From Streptomyces fradiae ATCC 10745 = DSM 40063 (GTDB taxonomy: Bacteria; Actinomycetota; Actinomycetes; Streptomycetales; Streptomycetaceae), in NCBI RefSeq assembly GCF_008704425.1, contig NZ_CP023696.1:2218501-2282500 (forward strand): a stretch of DNA of 64,000 bases. Direction: 5' to 3'. The notes under the pieces were generated by a model. The model saw only the letters and a list, made by a program, of their open reading frames with translations, did not search any database and was not told the DNA's origin. Below are positions 50,910 through 60,713 of this stretch, piece after piece. Position numbers and translations under genes: made by a program. Numbering within the stretch: the first letter of the stretch is position 1; each line of letters opens with the position of its first letter.

Positions 50910-51887
50910 TCACGCCCCGGCGGTGCGGGCCGCCGCGATCTGGCGGGACATGATCGTGGTCAGCTCGTACGCCGTGTGGGACGCGGCGACGGAGGTGATC
51001 TCGGCGTGGTCGTACGCGGGGGCGACCTCCACCACGTCGGCGGAGACCAGGTTGCAGGACGCCAGGCCGCGCAGGATCTCCAGCAGCTCGCGGGAGGTCA
51101 TGCCGCCCGCCTCGGGCGTGCCGGTGCCGGGGGCGTGGGCCGGGTCGAGGCAGTCGATGTCGATGGAGATGTACAGCGGGCGGTCGCCGATGCGCTGGCG
51201 GAGCTGGTCGGCGACCTCGTCGACGCCCCGGCGGTACACGTCCGCGGAGGTGACGATGCCGAAGCCCATCTTCTCGTCGTCCGTGAGGTCCTGCTTGCCG
51301 TACAGCGGGCCGCGCGTGCCGACGTGGGAGAGCGCCTCGGTGTCGAGGATGCCCTCCTCGACGGCCCGGCGGAACGGCGTGCCGTGGGTGTACTCGGCGC
51401 CGAAGTAGGTGTCCCAGGTGTCGAGGTGGGCGTCGAAGTGGAGCAGCGCGACCGGGCCGTGCTTCTTGGCGACCGAGCGCAGCAGCGGCAGGGCGATGGT
51501 GTGGTCGCCGCCCAGCGTCATCAGGCGGGCGCCGGTGCCGAGGAGGTCGTCGGCGGCGGCCTCGATCGTCTCGACGGCCTCGTTGATGTTGAACGGGTTG
51601 ACCGCGATGTCGCCGCCGTCCGCGACCTGGGCGAGCGCGAACGGGGAGGCGTCCTGGGCCGGGTTGTAGGGGCGCAGCAGGCGGGACGCCTCGCGGATGG
51701 CGTTGCCGCCGAAGCGGGCGCCGGGGCGGTAGGAGACGCCCGAGTCGAAGGGCACGCCGACCACGGCGACGTCGGCGGTGCCGACCTCGTCGAGGCGGGG
51801 CAGGCGGGCGAACGTCGCCGGTCCGGCGTAGCGCGGGACGCGGGAGGAGTCGATGGGACCGCGGGGCGTGCCGCTGGTGCTGCTCAT
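50910..51887 (-). CDS. speB: agmatinase / guanidino-compound ureohydrolase
   Basis: 325 residues from the ATG at 51887 with AGGAAAGAAGG upstream. Arginase-fold Mn2+ ligands: [27 protein letters not shown] and [19 protein letters not shown]. It hydrolyses agmatine, or a related substrate such as guanidinobutyrate, to urea and an amine. Divergent from a PucR regulator (136 bp between starts) and upstream of the TPP enzyme gene, across the repeat array. Confidence 0.93.
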   Translation of the reverse strand: MSSTSGTPRGPIDSSRVPRYAGPATFARLPRLDEVGTADVAVVGVPFDSGVSYRPGARFGGNAIREASRLLRPYNPAQDASPFALAQVADGGDIAVNPFNINEAVETIEAAADDLLGTGARLMTLGGDHTIALPLLRSVAKKHGPVALLHFDAHLDTWDTYFGAEYTHGTPFRRAVEEGILDTEALSHVGTRGPLYGKQDLTDDEKMGFGIVTSADVYRRGVDEVADQLRQRIGDRPLYISIDIDCLDPAHAPGTGTPEAGGMTSRELLEILRGLASCNLVSADVVEVAPAYDHAEITSVAASHTAYELTTIMSRQIAAARTAGA

Positions 51888-52023
51888 GTGGGGTGCCTTC
51901 TTTCCTGCGCTCGCGCCGTACGTCGCACACACGGCGTCCATGGACACGACGGTACGGCCGCCGGACCCCCCGTAGAAGTGTACGTTTCTTCCATTCGGGG
52001 GTCGCGGAGTGGAGGAAGCGTCC

Positions 52024-53757
52024 ATGACGGAGCGGACCGAGGCAGCGGAACCGGCGGGACCGGTGGGACCTGGGGGGCCGGCGGGGCCTGCGGAGGCGGT
52101 GGCGCCTGCGGGGCCGGCGGAGGCGGTGGTGCCGTTCGGGCCGCCCGTGCGGCTGGCGGCGCTGCTGGCCCGGCGCGAGCTGGGCCTGCGCCTGGTGGCG
52201 GGCGATCCGGGGGCCGAGCTGCACTGGGTGCACACCTCGGAGATGGCCGACCCGTACCCGTACCTGCTCGGCGGTGAGCTGCTGCTCACGGCGGGGGTGC
52301 AGCTGGCGGACGCGGGGGCGGACCCGGAGCGGTTCGTGGCGCGGGCGGCGCAGGCGGGCGCGGCGGCGCTGGGGTTCGGGGTGACACCGGTGTACGACAC
52401 GGTGCCGGAGGCGCTGGCGGCGGCGTGCGCGCGGCACGGGCTGCCGCTGGTGGAGGTGGAACCGGGTACGACGTTCGCGGCGGTCGCGCGGGCGGTGTGG
52501 CGGCTGAGGGCGGACGCGCGGCTGCACGAGCTGCGCCGGGTGACGGACGCGCAGCGGGCGCTGGCGACGGCGGCGGCGCGGCCCGGTCCGGTGCCGGCGG
52601 TGCTGAAGGTGCTGGCGGGGCGGCTGGGCGGGTGGGCCGCGCTGTACGCGCCGGACGGCTCCGAGTACGCGGCGGCCGGGCGGGGGCTCACCCCGGAGGA
52701 GGCGGCGGCGCTGTCCCGGCTGGTGGCGGTGGTGGCACGGGCGGAGCGCCGCCCGTCGTCGGCGTCGGACACGGTCGCGGCCGGGGGCGCGGTGGGCCCC
52801 GGCGGTGGTGCGGGCGGCGCCGGGGGCGGGGCGGGTGCCCCCGGCACGGCAGGCGGTACGGGTGGCTCCGGTACGGAGGGCGACCCCGGCGCGGTGGCGG
52901 CACGCGGTACGGGCGGTCCCGGCACGGCAGGCGGTCCGGCCGGCCCCGGCCCCGGCACGGCAGGCGCTCCGGCCGGCCCCGGCCCCGGTGGCGCCTCCAG
53001 GGGCGTGCGGCTCGTCGCGTACAGCCTGGGCACCGGCCGGGAGGGCCTGACGCTCGGCCTGGCGCTGGCGCGGCACGAGGAGGCCGACCAGCGGATCGCC
53101 GAGACCGCCATGGTGCTGCTGTCCCTGCTGACCGCGCCCCACCAGGGCGCCGACGAGGCCACCCGGTCGGCCGCGCTGGTACGGCTCCTGCTGGGCGCCC
53201 GCCCCGAGGAGGTGGCGCCGCTGCTGGGCGAGGCGCCCTGGACGGTGGTGCACGCGCGCGGCGGCGACGGGCAGGCCCCGCCCGCGCTGGGCACCCCCCT
53301 CGTGGACGCGGCCGGGGGCACCGTACGGGCGCTGCTCCCGGCCGGCCGGGAGGCGGAGCCGCAGCCGGGCTGGACCCTGGGGGTGAGCGCCCCGGCCGGG
53401 CCCGGGTCGCTGGAGGCGGCCGACGCCCAGGCGGCCCGCGCCCTGCGCCGCGCGGAGGCCGCGCACACGGGCCTGGCCCGCCACCGGGCGGGCGGCCTGG
53501 ACGCCCTGGTGGATCCGGCCGAGGCGGACGCGCACGCCCGCGCCCTGCTGGGCCCGCTCCTGGACAGCCCGGCCCTGCTGGAGACCCTGCGGGTGTGGCT
53601 GTCCCTGCACGGCGGCTGGGACCGCACGGCCACCGCCCTGGGCGTCCACCGCAACACGGTCCGCCAGCGCGTCGCCCGCTGCGCGACCCTGCTGGACGCG
53701 GACCTGGAGGACGCGCAGACCCGTATGGAGCTGTGGTTCGCGCTGCGGCGGCTGTGA
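52024..53757 (+). CDS. PucR-family transcriptional regulator
   Basis: 577 residues; ATG at 52024 with GGAGGAAG upstream. N-terminal PucR sensory domain ([69 protein letters not shown]). A long Gly/Ala/Pro linker (about 255-325, [17 protein letters not shown]) comes from a DNA repeat. The C-terminal CdaR-like HTH is [20 protein letters not shown] and [20 protein letters not shown]. PucR proteins sense purines or amines. It is divergent from speB, so agmatine or guanidino compounds are likely effectors. Confidence 0.92.
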   Translation: MTERTEAAEPAGPVGPGGPAGPAEAVAPAGPAEAVVPFGPPVRLAALLARRELGLRLVAGDPGAELHWVHTSEMADPYPYLLGGELLLTAGVQLADAGADPERFVARAAQAGAAALGFGVTPVYDTVPEALAAACARHGLPLVEVEPGTTFAAVARAVWRLRADARLHELRRVTDAQRALATAAARPGPVPAVLKVLAGRLGGWAALYAPDGSEYAAAGRGLTPEEAAALSRLVAVVARAERRPSSASDTVAAGGAVGPGGGAGGAGGGAGAPGTAGGTGGSGTEGDPGAVAARGTGGPGTAGGPAGPGPGTAGAPAGPGPGGASRGVRLVAYSLGTGREGLTLGLALARHEEADQRIAETAMVLLSLLTAPHQGADEATRSAALVRLLLGARPEEVAPLLGEAPWTVVHARGGDGQAPPALGTPLVDAAGGTVRALLPAGREAEPQPGWTLGVSAPAGPGSLEAADAQAARALRRAEAAHTGLARHRAGGLDALVDPAEADAHARALLGPLLDSPALLETLRVWLSLHGGWDRTATALGVHRNTVRQRVARCATLLDADLEDAQTRMELWFALRRL

Positions 53758-53853
53758 GGTGGGGCGGGCGGGCGGGGCGTGCGGGGCCTGGCGGACCTGG
53801 GACGCCAGCTCCTGTGATCCGGCGAGGGAGAACACCACGTCCGTTCCGGGGTG

Positions 53854-53872
53854 CCGCCCGCGGGGCGGGCGG
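53854..53872. terminator. hairpin between pucR-like and VOC genes
   Basis: 8-bp perfect stem CCGCCCGC/GCGGGCGG with a GGG loop, between convergent genes. No T-tract. Confidence 0.6.
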
Positions 53873-53925
53873 TTCGGCCCCTGGCGCGCCGGGAGCCGGA
53901 CGGTGGCCGGAGGTCGCGCGGGGGC

Positions 53926-54300
53926 TCAGGTCCCGTGCGTCGCCAGGCAGAAGGGGTGGCCCGCCGGGTCCAGGAGCACCCGCCACACGTCGGGGCGCGG
54001 CTGGAAGGAGGGCAGGACGGCGCCCAGGGCGAGCATCCTCTCCTGCGCGGCGTCCAGGTCGTCGACGCCCAGTTCGAGGTGGGCCTGCTTGCTGTGGGAG
54101 GGGTCGGGCCAGGCCGGGGGTCGGTAGCCCGCCTGGCGGACGAAGCCCAGCCCCGGGGCCCCCTCCCGCCCCAGCAGGACGAAGTCGTCGCTGCGGTACA
54201 GCACGGGCAGGCCCAGGGCCTCGCCGTAGAAGCGGGCCAGCTCGGCCGGGTCGGGGCAGTCGAAGTCGCAGGAGAGGAGACGGATCTCTGGGGTGCTCAT
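53926..54300 (-). CDS. VOC (glyoxalase/bleomycin-resistance-like) protein
   Basis: 124 residues, two paired beta-alpha-beta-beta-beta modules: [59 protein letters not shown] and [19 protein letters not shown]. Metal or ligand sites would be His in QAHLE and Cys/His near the end. Function ranges from dioxygenase to binding protein in this superfamily. Divergent from a WYL regulator with a shared operator, so it is probably its regulated target. Confidence 0.9.
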   Translation of the reverse strand: MSTPEIRLLSCDFDCPDPAELARFYGEALGLPVLYRSDDFVLLGREGAPGLGFVRQAGYRPPAWPDPSHSKQAHLELGVDDLDAAQERMLALGAVLPSFQPRPDVWRVLLDPAGHPFCLATHGT

Positions 54301-54328
54301 GGGACCGGACCGTAGGCCATGACCCTGA

Positions 54329-54356
54329 CAGGACGTGTCCTGGTCGTACGGGACAC
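54329..54356. promoter_or_regulatory. operator palindromes between VOC and WYL-regulator genes
   Basis: CAGGACGTGTCCTG (54329-54342) is a perfect 14-bp palindrome. It overlaps a second dyad GTGTCC (54335-54340) / GGACAC (54351-54356). Both lie in the 65-bp gap between two divergent starts, so one protein bound here controls both genes. Confidence 0.75.
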
Positions 54357-54365
54357 TGGCTGCTC

Positions 54366-55316
54366 GTGACCACGACCTCCTCCCGCCTGCTGCGCCTGGT
54401 GTCGCTGCTGTCCGCGCGTCCCGAGTGGACCTGCCGCCAGCTGGCCGAACGCATGGCGGTCACCGACCGCACGGTCCGCCGCGACATCGCCCGGCTGCGG
54501 GACCTCGGCTACGGGGTCGAGTCCGCCCCCGGCCCCTGGGGCGGCTACCGGCTGAGCCCCGGCACCCGGACGCCGCCGCTGGTACTGGACGACGAGGAGA
54601 CCCTGGCCGTCGCCGTCGCCCTGCGCGAAGCCGCGCTCAGCGGGGTCCTCGGCACCGGGCAGGCCGCCCTCTCCGCGCTGCTCAAGCTCCGCCAGAGCCT
54701 GCCCGCACGCCTCGCGGGCCGGCTGAGCACGATGGACGCGGCCCTCGAACACACCCCCCGCTCCGGCGAACCGCAGATCGACCCGCTCCTGCTGCTGGAA
54801 CTGGCGCGGGCCTGCCACAGCGCCCTGCGCGTCACCCTCTCCTACCGGGACCACGCCGGCCGGGCCTCCGTGCGGGCCGCCGACCCGTACCGCCTGGTCC
54901 ACACCGGCCAGCGCTGGTACCTGGTCGCCCGGGACGTCGCCCGACGGGAGTGGCGCACGTTCCGCGCCGACCGAGTGATGGGCGTGCGCTCCACCACCGA
55001 ACCGGCCGACCTGACCGATCCGCCCGACGCCGCGGCGCTGGTCTCCCACGGGATAGCGAGCGTCGTGTACCCGGTGTACACGACGGTCCGCCTCCCCCTC
55101 CCCCTGGACCGCGCCCTGCGGAAGGTGCCCCCCACCATCGGCACCCACCACTCCGACGGCCCCGCGGCCACCGTGGTCCGGATCGGCGGCAACAGCGTCG
55201 ACCAGCTCGCCGCCTACCTCCTCGGTCTGGCCACCCCGCTCACCGTGCTGTCCCCGGACGAGGTGCGCCAGGCACTCGTCCGCCACGCCCGCGCCCTCCT
55301 GGCGGCCAACCGCTGA
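54366..55316 (+). CDS. YafY/DeoR-type HTH regulator with WYL domain
   Basis: 316 residues from the GTG at 54366. N-terminal HTH (RLLRLVSLLSARPEWTCRQ, LAERMAVTDRTVRRDIARLR, DLGYGVESAPGPWGGYRL), then a WYL sensor domain (VTLSYRDHAGRASVRAADPY, RLVHTGQRWYLVARDVARRE, WRTFRADRVMGV) and a WCX C-terminal region. The ATG/GTG is nearly leaderless, 24 bp from the inner operator dyad. It probably regulates itself and the divergent VOC gene; the ligand is unknown. Confidence 0.9.
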   Translation: MTTTSSRLLRLVSLLSARPEWTCRQLAERMAVTDRTVRRDIARLRDLGYGVESAPGPWGGYRLSPGTRTPPLVLDDEETLAVAVALREAALSGVLGTGQAALSALLKLRQSLPARLAGRLSTMDAALEHTPRSGEPQIDPLLLLELARACHSALRVTLSYRDHAGRASVRAADPYRLVHTGQRWYLVARDVARREWRTFRADRVMGVRSTTEPADLTDPPDAAALVSHGIASVVYPVYTTVRLPLPLDRALRKVPPTIGTHHSDGPAATVVRIGGNSVDQLAAYLLGLATPLTVLSPDEVRQALVRHARALLAANR

Positions 55317-55426
55317 CCGCGACGGACACCGGGGCGGCGAACACCGGCTTCCGCTCGTCGCGTTGCGGTCGGGTGCCCGCCGGGCGAAGCCCCGGCAGCG
55401 TGCTGCCCCTCATACCAACCTCGACC

Positions 55427-56224
55427 TCATTCGTCTTTCTGCGTGAGGTCCCCCATCCACATGCGCCGCCCCAGCTCGTCGAGTTCCGCCTTGCGCTCCT
55501 CGTACTCGGGCAGGGCCCGTCCGAGCAGCGCCCAGAAGCCCGGGCCGTGGCCGTGGACCTTCACATGGGCGAGCTCGTGGGCGATGACGTAGTCCACGAG
55601 GTGCATGGGGAGCTGGAACAGCGGCCAGCCGAGGCTCATCCGCCCCTTCTCCCGGTTGTCGGGGCCGGGCCGGTAGCTCCCCCAGCGTCCCCCGAGGTCG
55701 GACACGTCCAGGGCGGGCTCGGGCACTCCCATGCGGGCCGCCCACGGCTGAAGGCGCCCCACGGCCCACCGACGGCCGGCTCGGCAGTACCAGGCGGTGA
55801 GCGCGGCCCGTCCCAGGGCGGCGTCGGAGGCCTGCGTCGCGCTGAGCACGAGCCGTCCGGCGACCAGCCGCACAGGGGCCTCCGCCGCGCACTCGTGGTC
55901 AACGGTGAGCCGGTACGTACGCCCCAGGTACCGGAAGACCTCGCCCTCCACGAGGCGCTTGGGCGGAGTCAGCGGACGGGTGCGCTCCCGGAGCGCGACC
56001 TTGTCCGCCACCCAGTCCCTATGCGCCCGGACGAAATCCACCGCGTCCGCCTTCGAGCACCCCTGAGGCGCGTGCAGGGTGACCGCGGCATCCAGCTCCA
56101 CCGTGAGCGCGAACCGTCTGCGCCGGGGACTGACTCGCACTTTCAGCGCCAGACCGTCCACGGCGAGCCGGTCGCCCTCACTGAGGGCGACCGGCGCTGC
56201 GGAGTCGAGGATCGGGGCGGTCAC
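55427..56224 (-). CDS. M48-like (YgjP/DUF45) metallopeptidase of the restriction locus
   Basis: 265 residues from the GTG at 56224, 5 bp after the hsdR stop. VRVSPRRRRFALTVELDAAV, GCSKADAVDFVRAHRDWVADK, LSDLGGRWGSYRPG-like segment (DVSDLGGRWGSYR), YVIAHELAHVKVHGHGPGFW with the zinc-binding HELAH plus a downstream His, then RALPEYEERKAELD. These DUF45 proteins recur next to type I restriction genes. Their role is unproven; they may degrade free R subunits or act in control of restriction. Translation is probably coupled to hsdR. Confidence 0.9.
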   Translation of the reverse strand: MTAPILDSAAPVALSEGDRLAVDGLALKVRVSPRRRRFALTVELDAAVTLHAPQGCSKADAVDFVRAHRDWVADKVALRERTRPLTPPKRLVEGEVFRYLGRTYRLTVDHECAAEAPVRLVAGRLVLSATQASDAALGRAALTAWYCRAGRRWAVGRLQPWAARMGVPEPALDVSDLGGRWGSYRPGPDNREKGRMSLGWPLFQLPMHLVDYVIAHELAHVKVHGHGPGFWALLGRALPEYEERKAELDELGRRMWMGDLTQKDE

Positions 56225-56229
56225 CCCGC

Positions 56230-59200
56230 CTATTCTCCCCGCCCCCTCGCCAGGAACGACTTCCGGTTGCGGTTGGCGTGGGCGGCGAGTCCTTCCGCGA
56301 GCGCGCGAAGGGGCCCCCAGTCCGGCCCGGCAGGCAGCACCTGCCCCTGGATCAGCGTCGTCTCGATCTTGTTGGCGAGATGATCGATGTCCTGCCCCTG
56401 GCCCTGGTACGAGGCCTTGGACATGGTGCGTGCCGCCGTCTCGCACACCGCCTCGGCCACCTCCCGCAGGTTCACCTCGCTGGTGTTGAGGTCCGGGTTC
56501 TCCACCGCGTCCTTGTCCAGCATGCGGTACACCACCTGCTCCAGCGGCGTGAGCCCCGCCAGCCGCGGATCCTCCTCGGTCTCGCGGCGCACCTGCTCGA
56601 ACAGCGGCCCGAACGCCTGGATCTGCTCCTCGAACCGGCCGGGCATCTCCCGCAGGATCTCCTCCAGCCGCTGCGAGAGCCGGGTGTACTTCTCCGGGTC
56701 CTCCCGCCTCACGCGTTCCTCCAGGTGGAAGCGAAGGGCGTGTCCCATCTCGGCGGCAGCCTCACGCGCGGGCATGGCCCGCACCCGCTCGTCGAACAGC
56801 GGCGACGCCAGCGACACGGGCGCGATCACCTGGTCGATCTCCGGACCCTCCAGGTGCTCGGCGATCAGAGAGCGGACCTTGCGCCCGTACAGGCGCAGCG
56901 TGAAAGCACCGCCCGGAGCGTCGCGGTGGAGCGTACGGATGCGCTTCTGCAACAGGCCCCATCGGCGGGCCTCGCCCACGTAGTCCAGGCCCCGCTCGTG
57001 GGGCAGCACCCGCTCCAGTGTGGCGAGGAACTCGTGCAGCACCGTGTCGAAGCCCATGCGGACGGCCTCGTCCTCGAAGGCCAGGGCGGCGGACCGCACG
57101 GCGGCGAAGTCGACGAGGTCGGCGTCGATGACACCGGCGTGCTCCTGGAGGTACCGGCGCACCTTCTCCGCCGCCGGTTCCAGGGCGCCGACCTCCACGG
57201 ACATGCTGAGCATCGTGTCGTCCACGTCGGCCGCCTCGTAGTCGGCGAGCGCGTCGCTCAGATGCTCGAAGACTCCGTAGTAGTCGACGACGTATCCGAT
57301 CTCCTTGCCCGGCATGGGCCGGTTCACCCGCGCCACGGCCTGGAGCAGTTCGGCGTCGCGGATCGGCCGGTCCAGGTACAGCACCTGCTCGCGCGGGGCG
57401 TCGAAGCCCGTGAGCAGCATGGACTTGACGATCAGGAAGGCGATGGGGCTCTCGGGGTGCACGGGGTCGGGCTCGGTCTCCGGCTTGCCCGGGTGTTCCG
57501 TGGCTCCCCGGGACCACGGGTTGCCGCCGGTGTTGGCCGGGCCCGACGGCTTGTTCACCGGGACGTGGAAAGGCGTGGTGACGACCCAGTCCGGTTCGGG
57601 CGGCAGGACGGGGAAAGCCTGGTGGAAGCGCTCGATGTACGCGGCCTGCCGCACCGGGTCCGTCCAGTGCAGCCACTGGCGCCGCTTGCGCTCCTTCCCG
57701 GGTGAGACGACCGGCACGAAGTCGATCCGGCGCAGCAGCGAACGGAACGGGTACGCCTGGAAGAGGTACCGGGTCCGCCGGTCCATCGCCTCGATCGGCG
57801 TCCCTGCGACCGACTCGGGACGGAACGCGGCGAGCTCCGCCAGCAGGGCGTCCCGTGCCGCCCGCAGCGCGTGGTGGTACTCGACGGCAGCCTTCCGGCT
57901 GACCGCCGCAACCTGCGCCTTGAAGCCGCCGCCCGGCAGCACCGTCGTCACCCAGTGCTCCAGCATGTCCGCGGCCTTGGCCCGGATCATCGGCGTCGAT
58001 TCGGCGACGTCCCTCTCCGTAGGCCACCGGTGGAGCAGCCGGCGCCGCTCCTCGTCGGTGCGGTCGCGGATGAGGTCCTCGAAGCGCCGGTCCAGACCCT
58101 CCTGGTCCAGGACCGCCCCCTCACCGGTGCGGCCCTCGTACCGGATGCGGACGACCACGCCGTCGCGCTCGGCGTCCGCCATCCGGTACTCGTCCAGGAA
58201 CCCCCGGCCGGGACCGCCGCTGAAGATCCGGCGGGTGTCCTCGGCCTCACCGGTGATGATGGGGGTGCCGGTGAAGCCGATCTTCGCCGCGTTGGGGATC
58301 GCCTTGCGCAGCGCGGCATGCAGCAGGTTCGTGTGGGACCGGTGCGCCTCGTCGACGAGGACGAGGATGTCCGGGGAGGTGTTGCACTCGGGGAAGTTCG
58401 GCACCTTGGGCCGCTTCGCCGCACGCCGCTCCCGCCGGGCCTTCTCCGCCTCGTCGTACTCCGCGGCGAAGTCCCGGTCGTCGCCGTCCCCCTCTGCCTC
58501 GCCCGCGAAGGTGAACCCGCCGGCCCCGTACTTCTGGATCATCGCGAAGACGACCCGCCGGCCGCCGTCCCGCAACAGCCCCTCCATCTGGGCCGCGGTC
58601 TTCGCGGTCTCCACCTCGGACTCGCTCAGCCGCAGCGTGCCGGCGAGCTGTTCCTGCAGCTGGGTGCGGTCGGTGACCACGACCACCATGAACTCGCTCA
58701 GCCGGTGGTGCAGATGCATCCGGCGGACGAGGAACGTCATGGTGAGGGACTTGCCGGAGCCCTGGGTGTGCCAGATGACGCCCCCTCGCTCGTCCTCGGT
58801 GTCCGGGCCGCCGCGCGCCCTGCCGGTGAGGAGCTTGCGGACCGCCTTCTCGGCCGCCCGGTACTGCTGGTGGCGCGCGACGGCCTTGACCGTCCGGGCG
58901 CCGCCCGACTCGGTCGGGACGGTCATCGGGATGATGTAGTGCCGGACGATCCTGAGCAGCGCCTCGGGGCGCAGGACTACACCCACCAGCTTGTGCCGCT
59001 CGTTGAGCTTGCCCGCACCGCCCGGCAGCTCGGCGGTCAGCGTCGCCGGGTCCTCCGGCTCGACGCTCCGCCAGGGGTGGAAGTGCTCCGGGGAGGAGGT
59101 GATCGTGCCGAGGTAGGCGGTCTCCGTCGTCGCGGCCACGAGCAGCTGCACCGTGCGGAAGAGTTCCGGGACCCCGGCGGGAAGCGGCAGGCCGCCGCCC

Positions 59201-59787
59201 TCCCGTTCGTCGTCGGGCAGGGGGGATCCGGCGTAGTGCCGCAGGTCGAGGACGGCGCTGCGGATGGGGTCCGCGAGGTCCGGGCTCTTGCACTCGAAGG
59301 CGACGAGCGGGATGCCGTTCACGAACAGGACGATGTCGAGGACCGACACCTCACCGGACCGGCTGCGGACGCGGAGCTGGTCGACGACGGTGAACTCGTT
59401 GCGGTCGGCACGCTTCTCATGCCACTCGACGTACTGGACGGTGGCGGACGACCCGCCGTGCGCGGCGGACGGGTTGAAGAGCGTCAGCCCGCTGAGGAGG
59501 AGGTCGGTGGCGGCGAAGTTGGCCCGGTCCACGCCCTCGCCGAGGGAGACGTCGGCCAGGGCGGCGATCGACCGCCTGACGTCGTCCTTCTCATCCATCC
59601 ACGGCCGGCCGTCGTCGGCACGGAGGTTGATACGCCGCAGCGCCCTGGCGAGCTGGTCAGTGAGGAACGGTGCACCGGCGTCGAGCGTGCCGACGTCCTT
59701 GCCGGGGACGTGCTTCCAGCCCATCGCCTGCAGCTGCGCGACGGTCGGCCGCTCCACCTCGTCCCGCTCGGCCTGCAAAGCCGCCAT
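56230..59787 (-). CDS. hsdR: type I restriction endonuclease subunit R
   Basis: 1185 residues. N-terminal nuclease: the PD-(D/E)xK core DIVLFVNGIPLVAFECKSPD (~151-170). SF2 helicase motor: Walker A HTQGSGKSLT (~342), DEAH box LVDEAHRSH (~480), KIGFTGTPIITGE, SMLLTGFDAPREQVLYLDRP, LLQAVARVNRPMPGKEIGYV. C-terminal helical domain contacts the methylase. It translocates and cuts unmodified DNA when joined to HsdM/HsdS. Here only the end of hsdS is present and hsdM is not in the window, so hsdM must lie beyond 64 kb or elsewhere. Confidence 0.95.
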   Translation of the reverse strand: MAALQAERDEVERPTVAQLQAMGWKHVPGKDVGTLDAGAPFLTDQLARALRRINLRADDGRPWMDEKDDVRRSIAALADVSLGEGVDRANFAATDLLLSGLTLFNPSAAHGGSSATVQYVEWHEKRADRNEFTVVDQLRVRSRSGEVSVLDIVLFVNGIPLVAFECKSPDLADPIRSAVLDLRHYAGSPLPDDEREGGGLPLPAGVPELFRTVQLLVAATTETAYLGTITSSPEHFHPWRSVEPEDPATLTAELPGGAGKLNERHKLVGVVLRPEALLRIVRHYIIPMTVPTESGGARTVKAVARHQQYRAAEKAVRKLLTGRARGGPDTEDERGGVIWHTQGSGKSLTMTFLVRRMHLHHRLSEFMVVVVTDRTQLQEQLAGTLRLSESEVETAKTAAQMEGLLRDGGRRVVFAMIQKYGAGGFTFAGEAEGDGDDRDFAAEYDEAEKARRERRAAKRPKVPNFPECNTSPDILVLVDEAHRSHTNLLHAALRKAIPNAAKIGFTGTPIITGEAEDTRRIFSGGPGRGFLDEYRMADAERDGVVVRIRYEGRTGEGAVLDQEGLDRRFEDLIRDRTDEERRRLLHRWPTERDVAESTPMIRAKAADMLEHWVTTVLPGGGFKAQVAAVSRKAAVEYHHALRAARDALLAELAAFRPESVAGTPIEAMDRRTRYLFQAYPFRSLLRRIDFVPVVSPGKERKRRQWLHWTDPVRQAAYIERFHQAFPVLPPEPDWVVTTPFHVPVNKPSGPANTGGNPWSRGATEHPGKPETEPDPVHPESPIAFLIVKSMLLTGFDAPREQVLYLDRPIRDAELLQAVARVNRPMPGKEIGYVVDYYGVFEHLSDALADYEAADVDDTMLSMSVEVGALEPAAEKVRRYLQEHAGVIDADLVDFAAVRSAALAFEDEAVRMGFDTVLHEFLATLERVLPHERGLDYVGEARRWGLLQKRIRTLHRDAPGGAFTLRLYGRKVRSLIAEHLEGPEIDQVIAPVSLASPLFDERVRAMPAREAAAEMGHALRFHLEERVRREDPEKYTRLSQRLEEILREMPGRFEEQIQAFGPLFEQVRRETEEDPRLAGLTPLEQVVYRMLDKDAVENPDLNTSEVNLREVAEAVCETAARTMSKASYQGQGQDIDHLANKIETTLIQGQVLPAGPDWGPLRALAEGLAAHANRNRKSFLARGRGE

Positions 59788-59886
59788 TCCCCCACGCCCC
59801 TCGCCCGCTCACGACACCGTGCAGGCGATCCATTCTGCGCGATGGGCGCGGGGCGGGCGAGAGTTCAGGCCGCCGGAGGGTTCCGG

Positions 59887-60201
59887 CTATTCGGGGTGAT
59901 CGGCACGAACGGCGGCTCCTTCCAGCCGTGCGCCCCGGCTCAGCGCGACGCGGTGCACGTCACGCAGGGACTCCGCCAGGCGGGCGACGACGTAGCGGAG
60001 CTGCTCGGGGGTCGCCGAACGGTCGCCCAGCATTTCCTCGACGTGACCGAGGAGATCGTCCGCCATGTCCAGCTGCACGCTCTCGACGTTGTCGGCGACG
60101 CGGGAGATGTATCCCCCACCGTCACCGATGAGGTAGCAGGGCTGGCCCTCGGCACCGGTCCAGGGGAGCAACCGGGCAGCCTCGGTGGCGTACCGGGTCA
60201 C
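59887..60201 (-). CDS. small hypothetical protein, second of an overlapping pair
   Basis: 104 residues from a GTG at 60201 that overlaps the previous stop (GTGA). TRYATEAARLLPWTGAEGQP, CYLIGDGGGYISRVADNVES, VQLDMADDLLGHVEEMLGD, SATPEQLRYVVARLAESLRD. Compact alpha-helical protein. Pairs like this next to XRE-DUF397 genes are common in Streptomyces and are of unknown function. Confidence 0.75.
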   Translation of the reverse strand: MTRYATEAARLLPWTGAEGQPCYLIGDGGGYISRVADNVESVQLDMADDLLGHVEEMLGDRSATPEQLRYVVARLAESLRDVHRVALSRGARLEGAAVRADHPE

Positions 60202-60512
60202 GACGTGACCTCCCTTCCGTGGATGAGGCGCGGGCCGATGTCGATGCCGTGCACGGCGAGCCAGAGGGCACGGCGGCGGCCTCGCTGGCGGCGGGCTTCC
60301 GCCTGGCGGCGCTCGTGCGCGAGGAGGTAGGGCCGAACAAGCGGGCTGTTCTCTCCCCAGAACCACGGCTCGGGCACGGGCGCGGCGGTGGGAGCGGGTG
60401 CGGGCGAAGGCGGTACGGGGAGGGGGTGGGCACACGGCTGGCGGTGGCGACCTGGCGGCGGCCACAAGAGCCGCAGCAGCGGGTCGAGCATCCGGGCGAT
60501 ACAGTGCAACAC
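60198..60512 (-). CDS. small hypothetical protein, first of an overlapping pair
   Basis: 104 residues from the GTG at 60512, with AGGAG 8 nt upstream. LHCIARMLDPLLRLLWPPPG, a Pro/Ala-rich middle, then WFWGENSPLVRPYLLAHERR and RRRALWLAVHGIDIGPRLIH. The conserved-looking ends and variable Pro-rich middle are typical of this Streptomyces family. It is translationally coupled to the next small protein. Function unknown. Confidence 0.72.
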   Translation of the reverse strand: MLHCIARMLDPLLRLLWPPPGRHRQPCAHPLPVPPSPAPAPTAAPVPEPWFWGENSPLVRPYLLAHERRQAEARRQRGRRRALWLAVHGIDIGPRLIHGREVTS

Positions 60513-60516
60513 GTCG

Positions 60517-60535
60517 TCAACTCCTGACTAGTTGA
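60517..60535. promoter_or_regulatory. inverted repeat upstream of the small-protein pair
   Basis: TCAACT (60517-60522) and AGTTGA (60530-60535) are perfect 6-bp arms around CCTGACT, spanning the ribosome binding region of the minus-strand gene. It includes an ACTAGT palindrome, similar in kind to the CTAGT/ACTAG sites at 400-430. Confidence 0.5.
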
Positions 60536-60635
60536 GGGCCACGCCCCCGGACCGTTCACGTCGGTCGCGGGGGTCTCGCACGTTCGGCTCCGGCGGGCGC
60601 GCCCACCCACCGGAACTTCAGTCCGTAGCGATTCC

Positions 60636-60665
60636 CTCACAGCGTGAGACCGACAGGGCTACGCT
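60636..60665 (+). promoter_or_regulatory. promoter/operator of the XRE-DUF397 operon
   Basis: The dyad CTCAC-AGC-GTGAG (60636-60648) is followed 11 bp later by a TACGCT -10-like hexamer (60660-60665). The XRE ATG starts about 50 bp downstream. Likely autoregulatory. Confidence 0.45.
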
Positions 60666-60713
60666 GACCAGGGGGTTCGAGGTGACAGAGCTTTTGTCGC
60701 AGAGGGGTTGACG

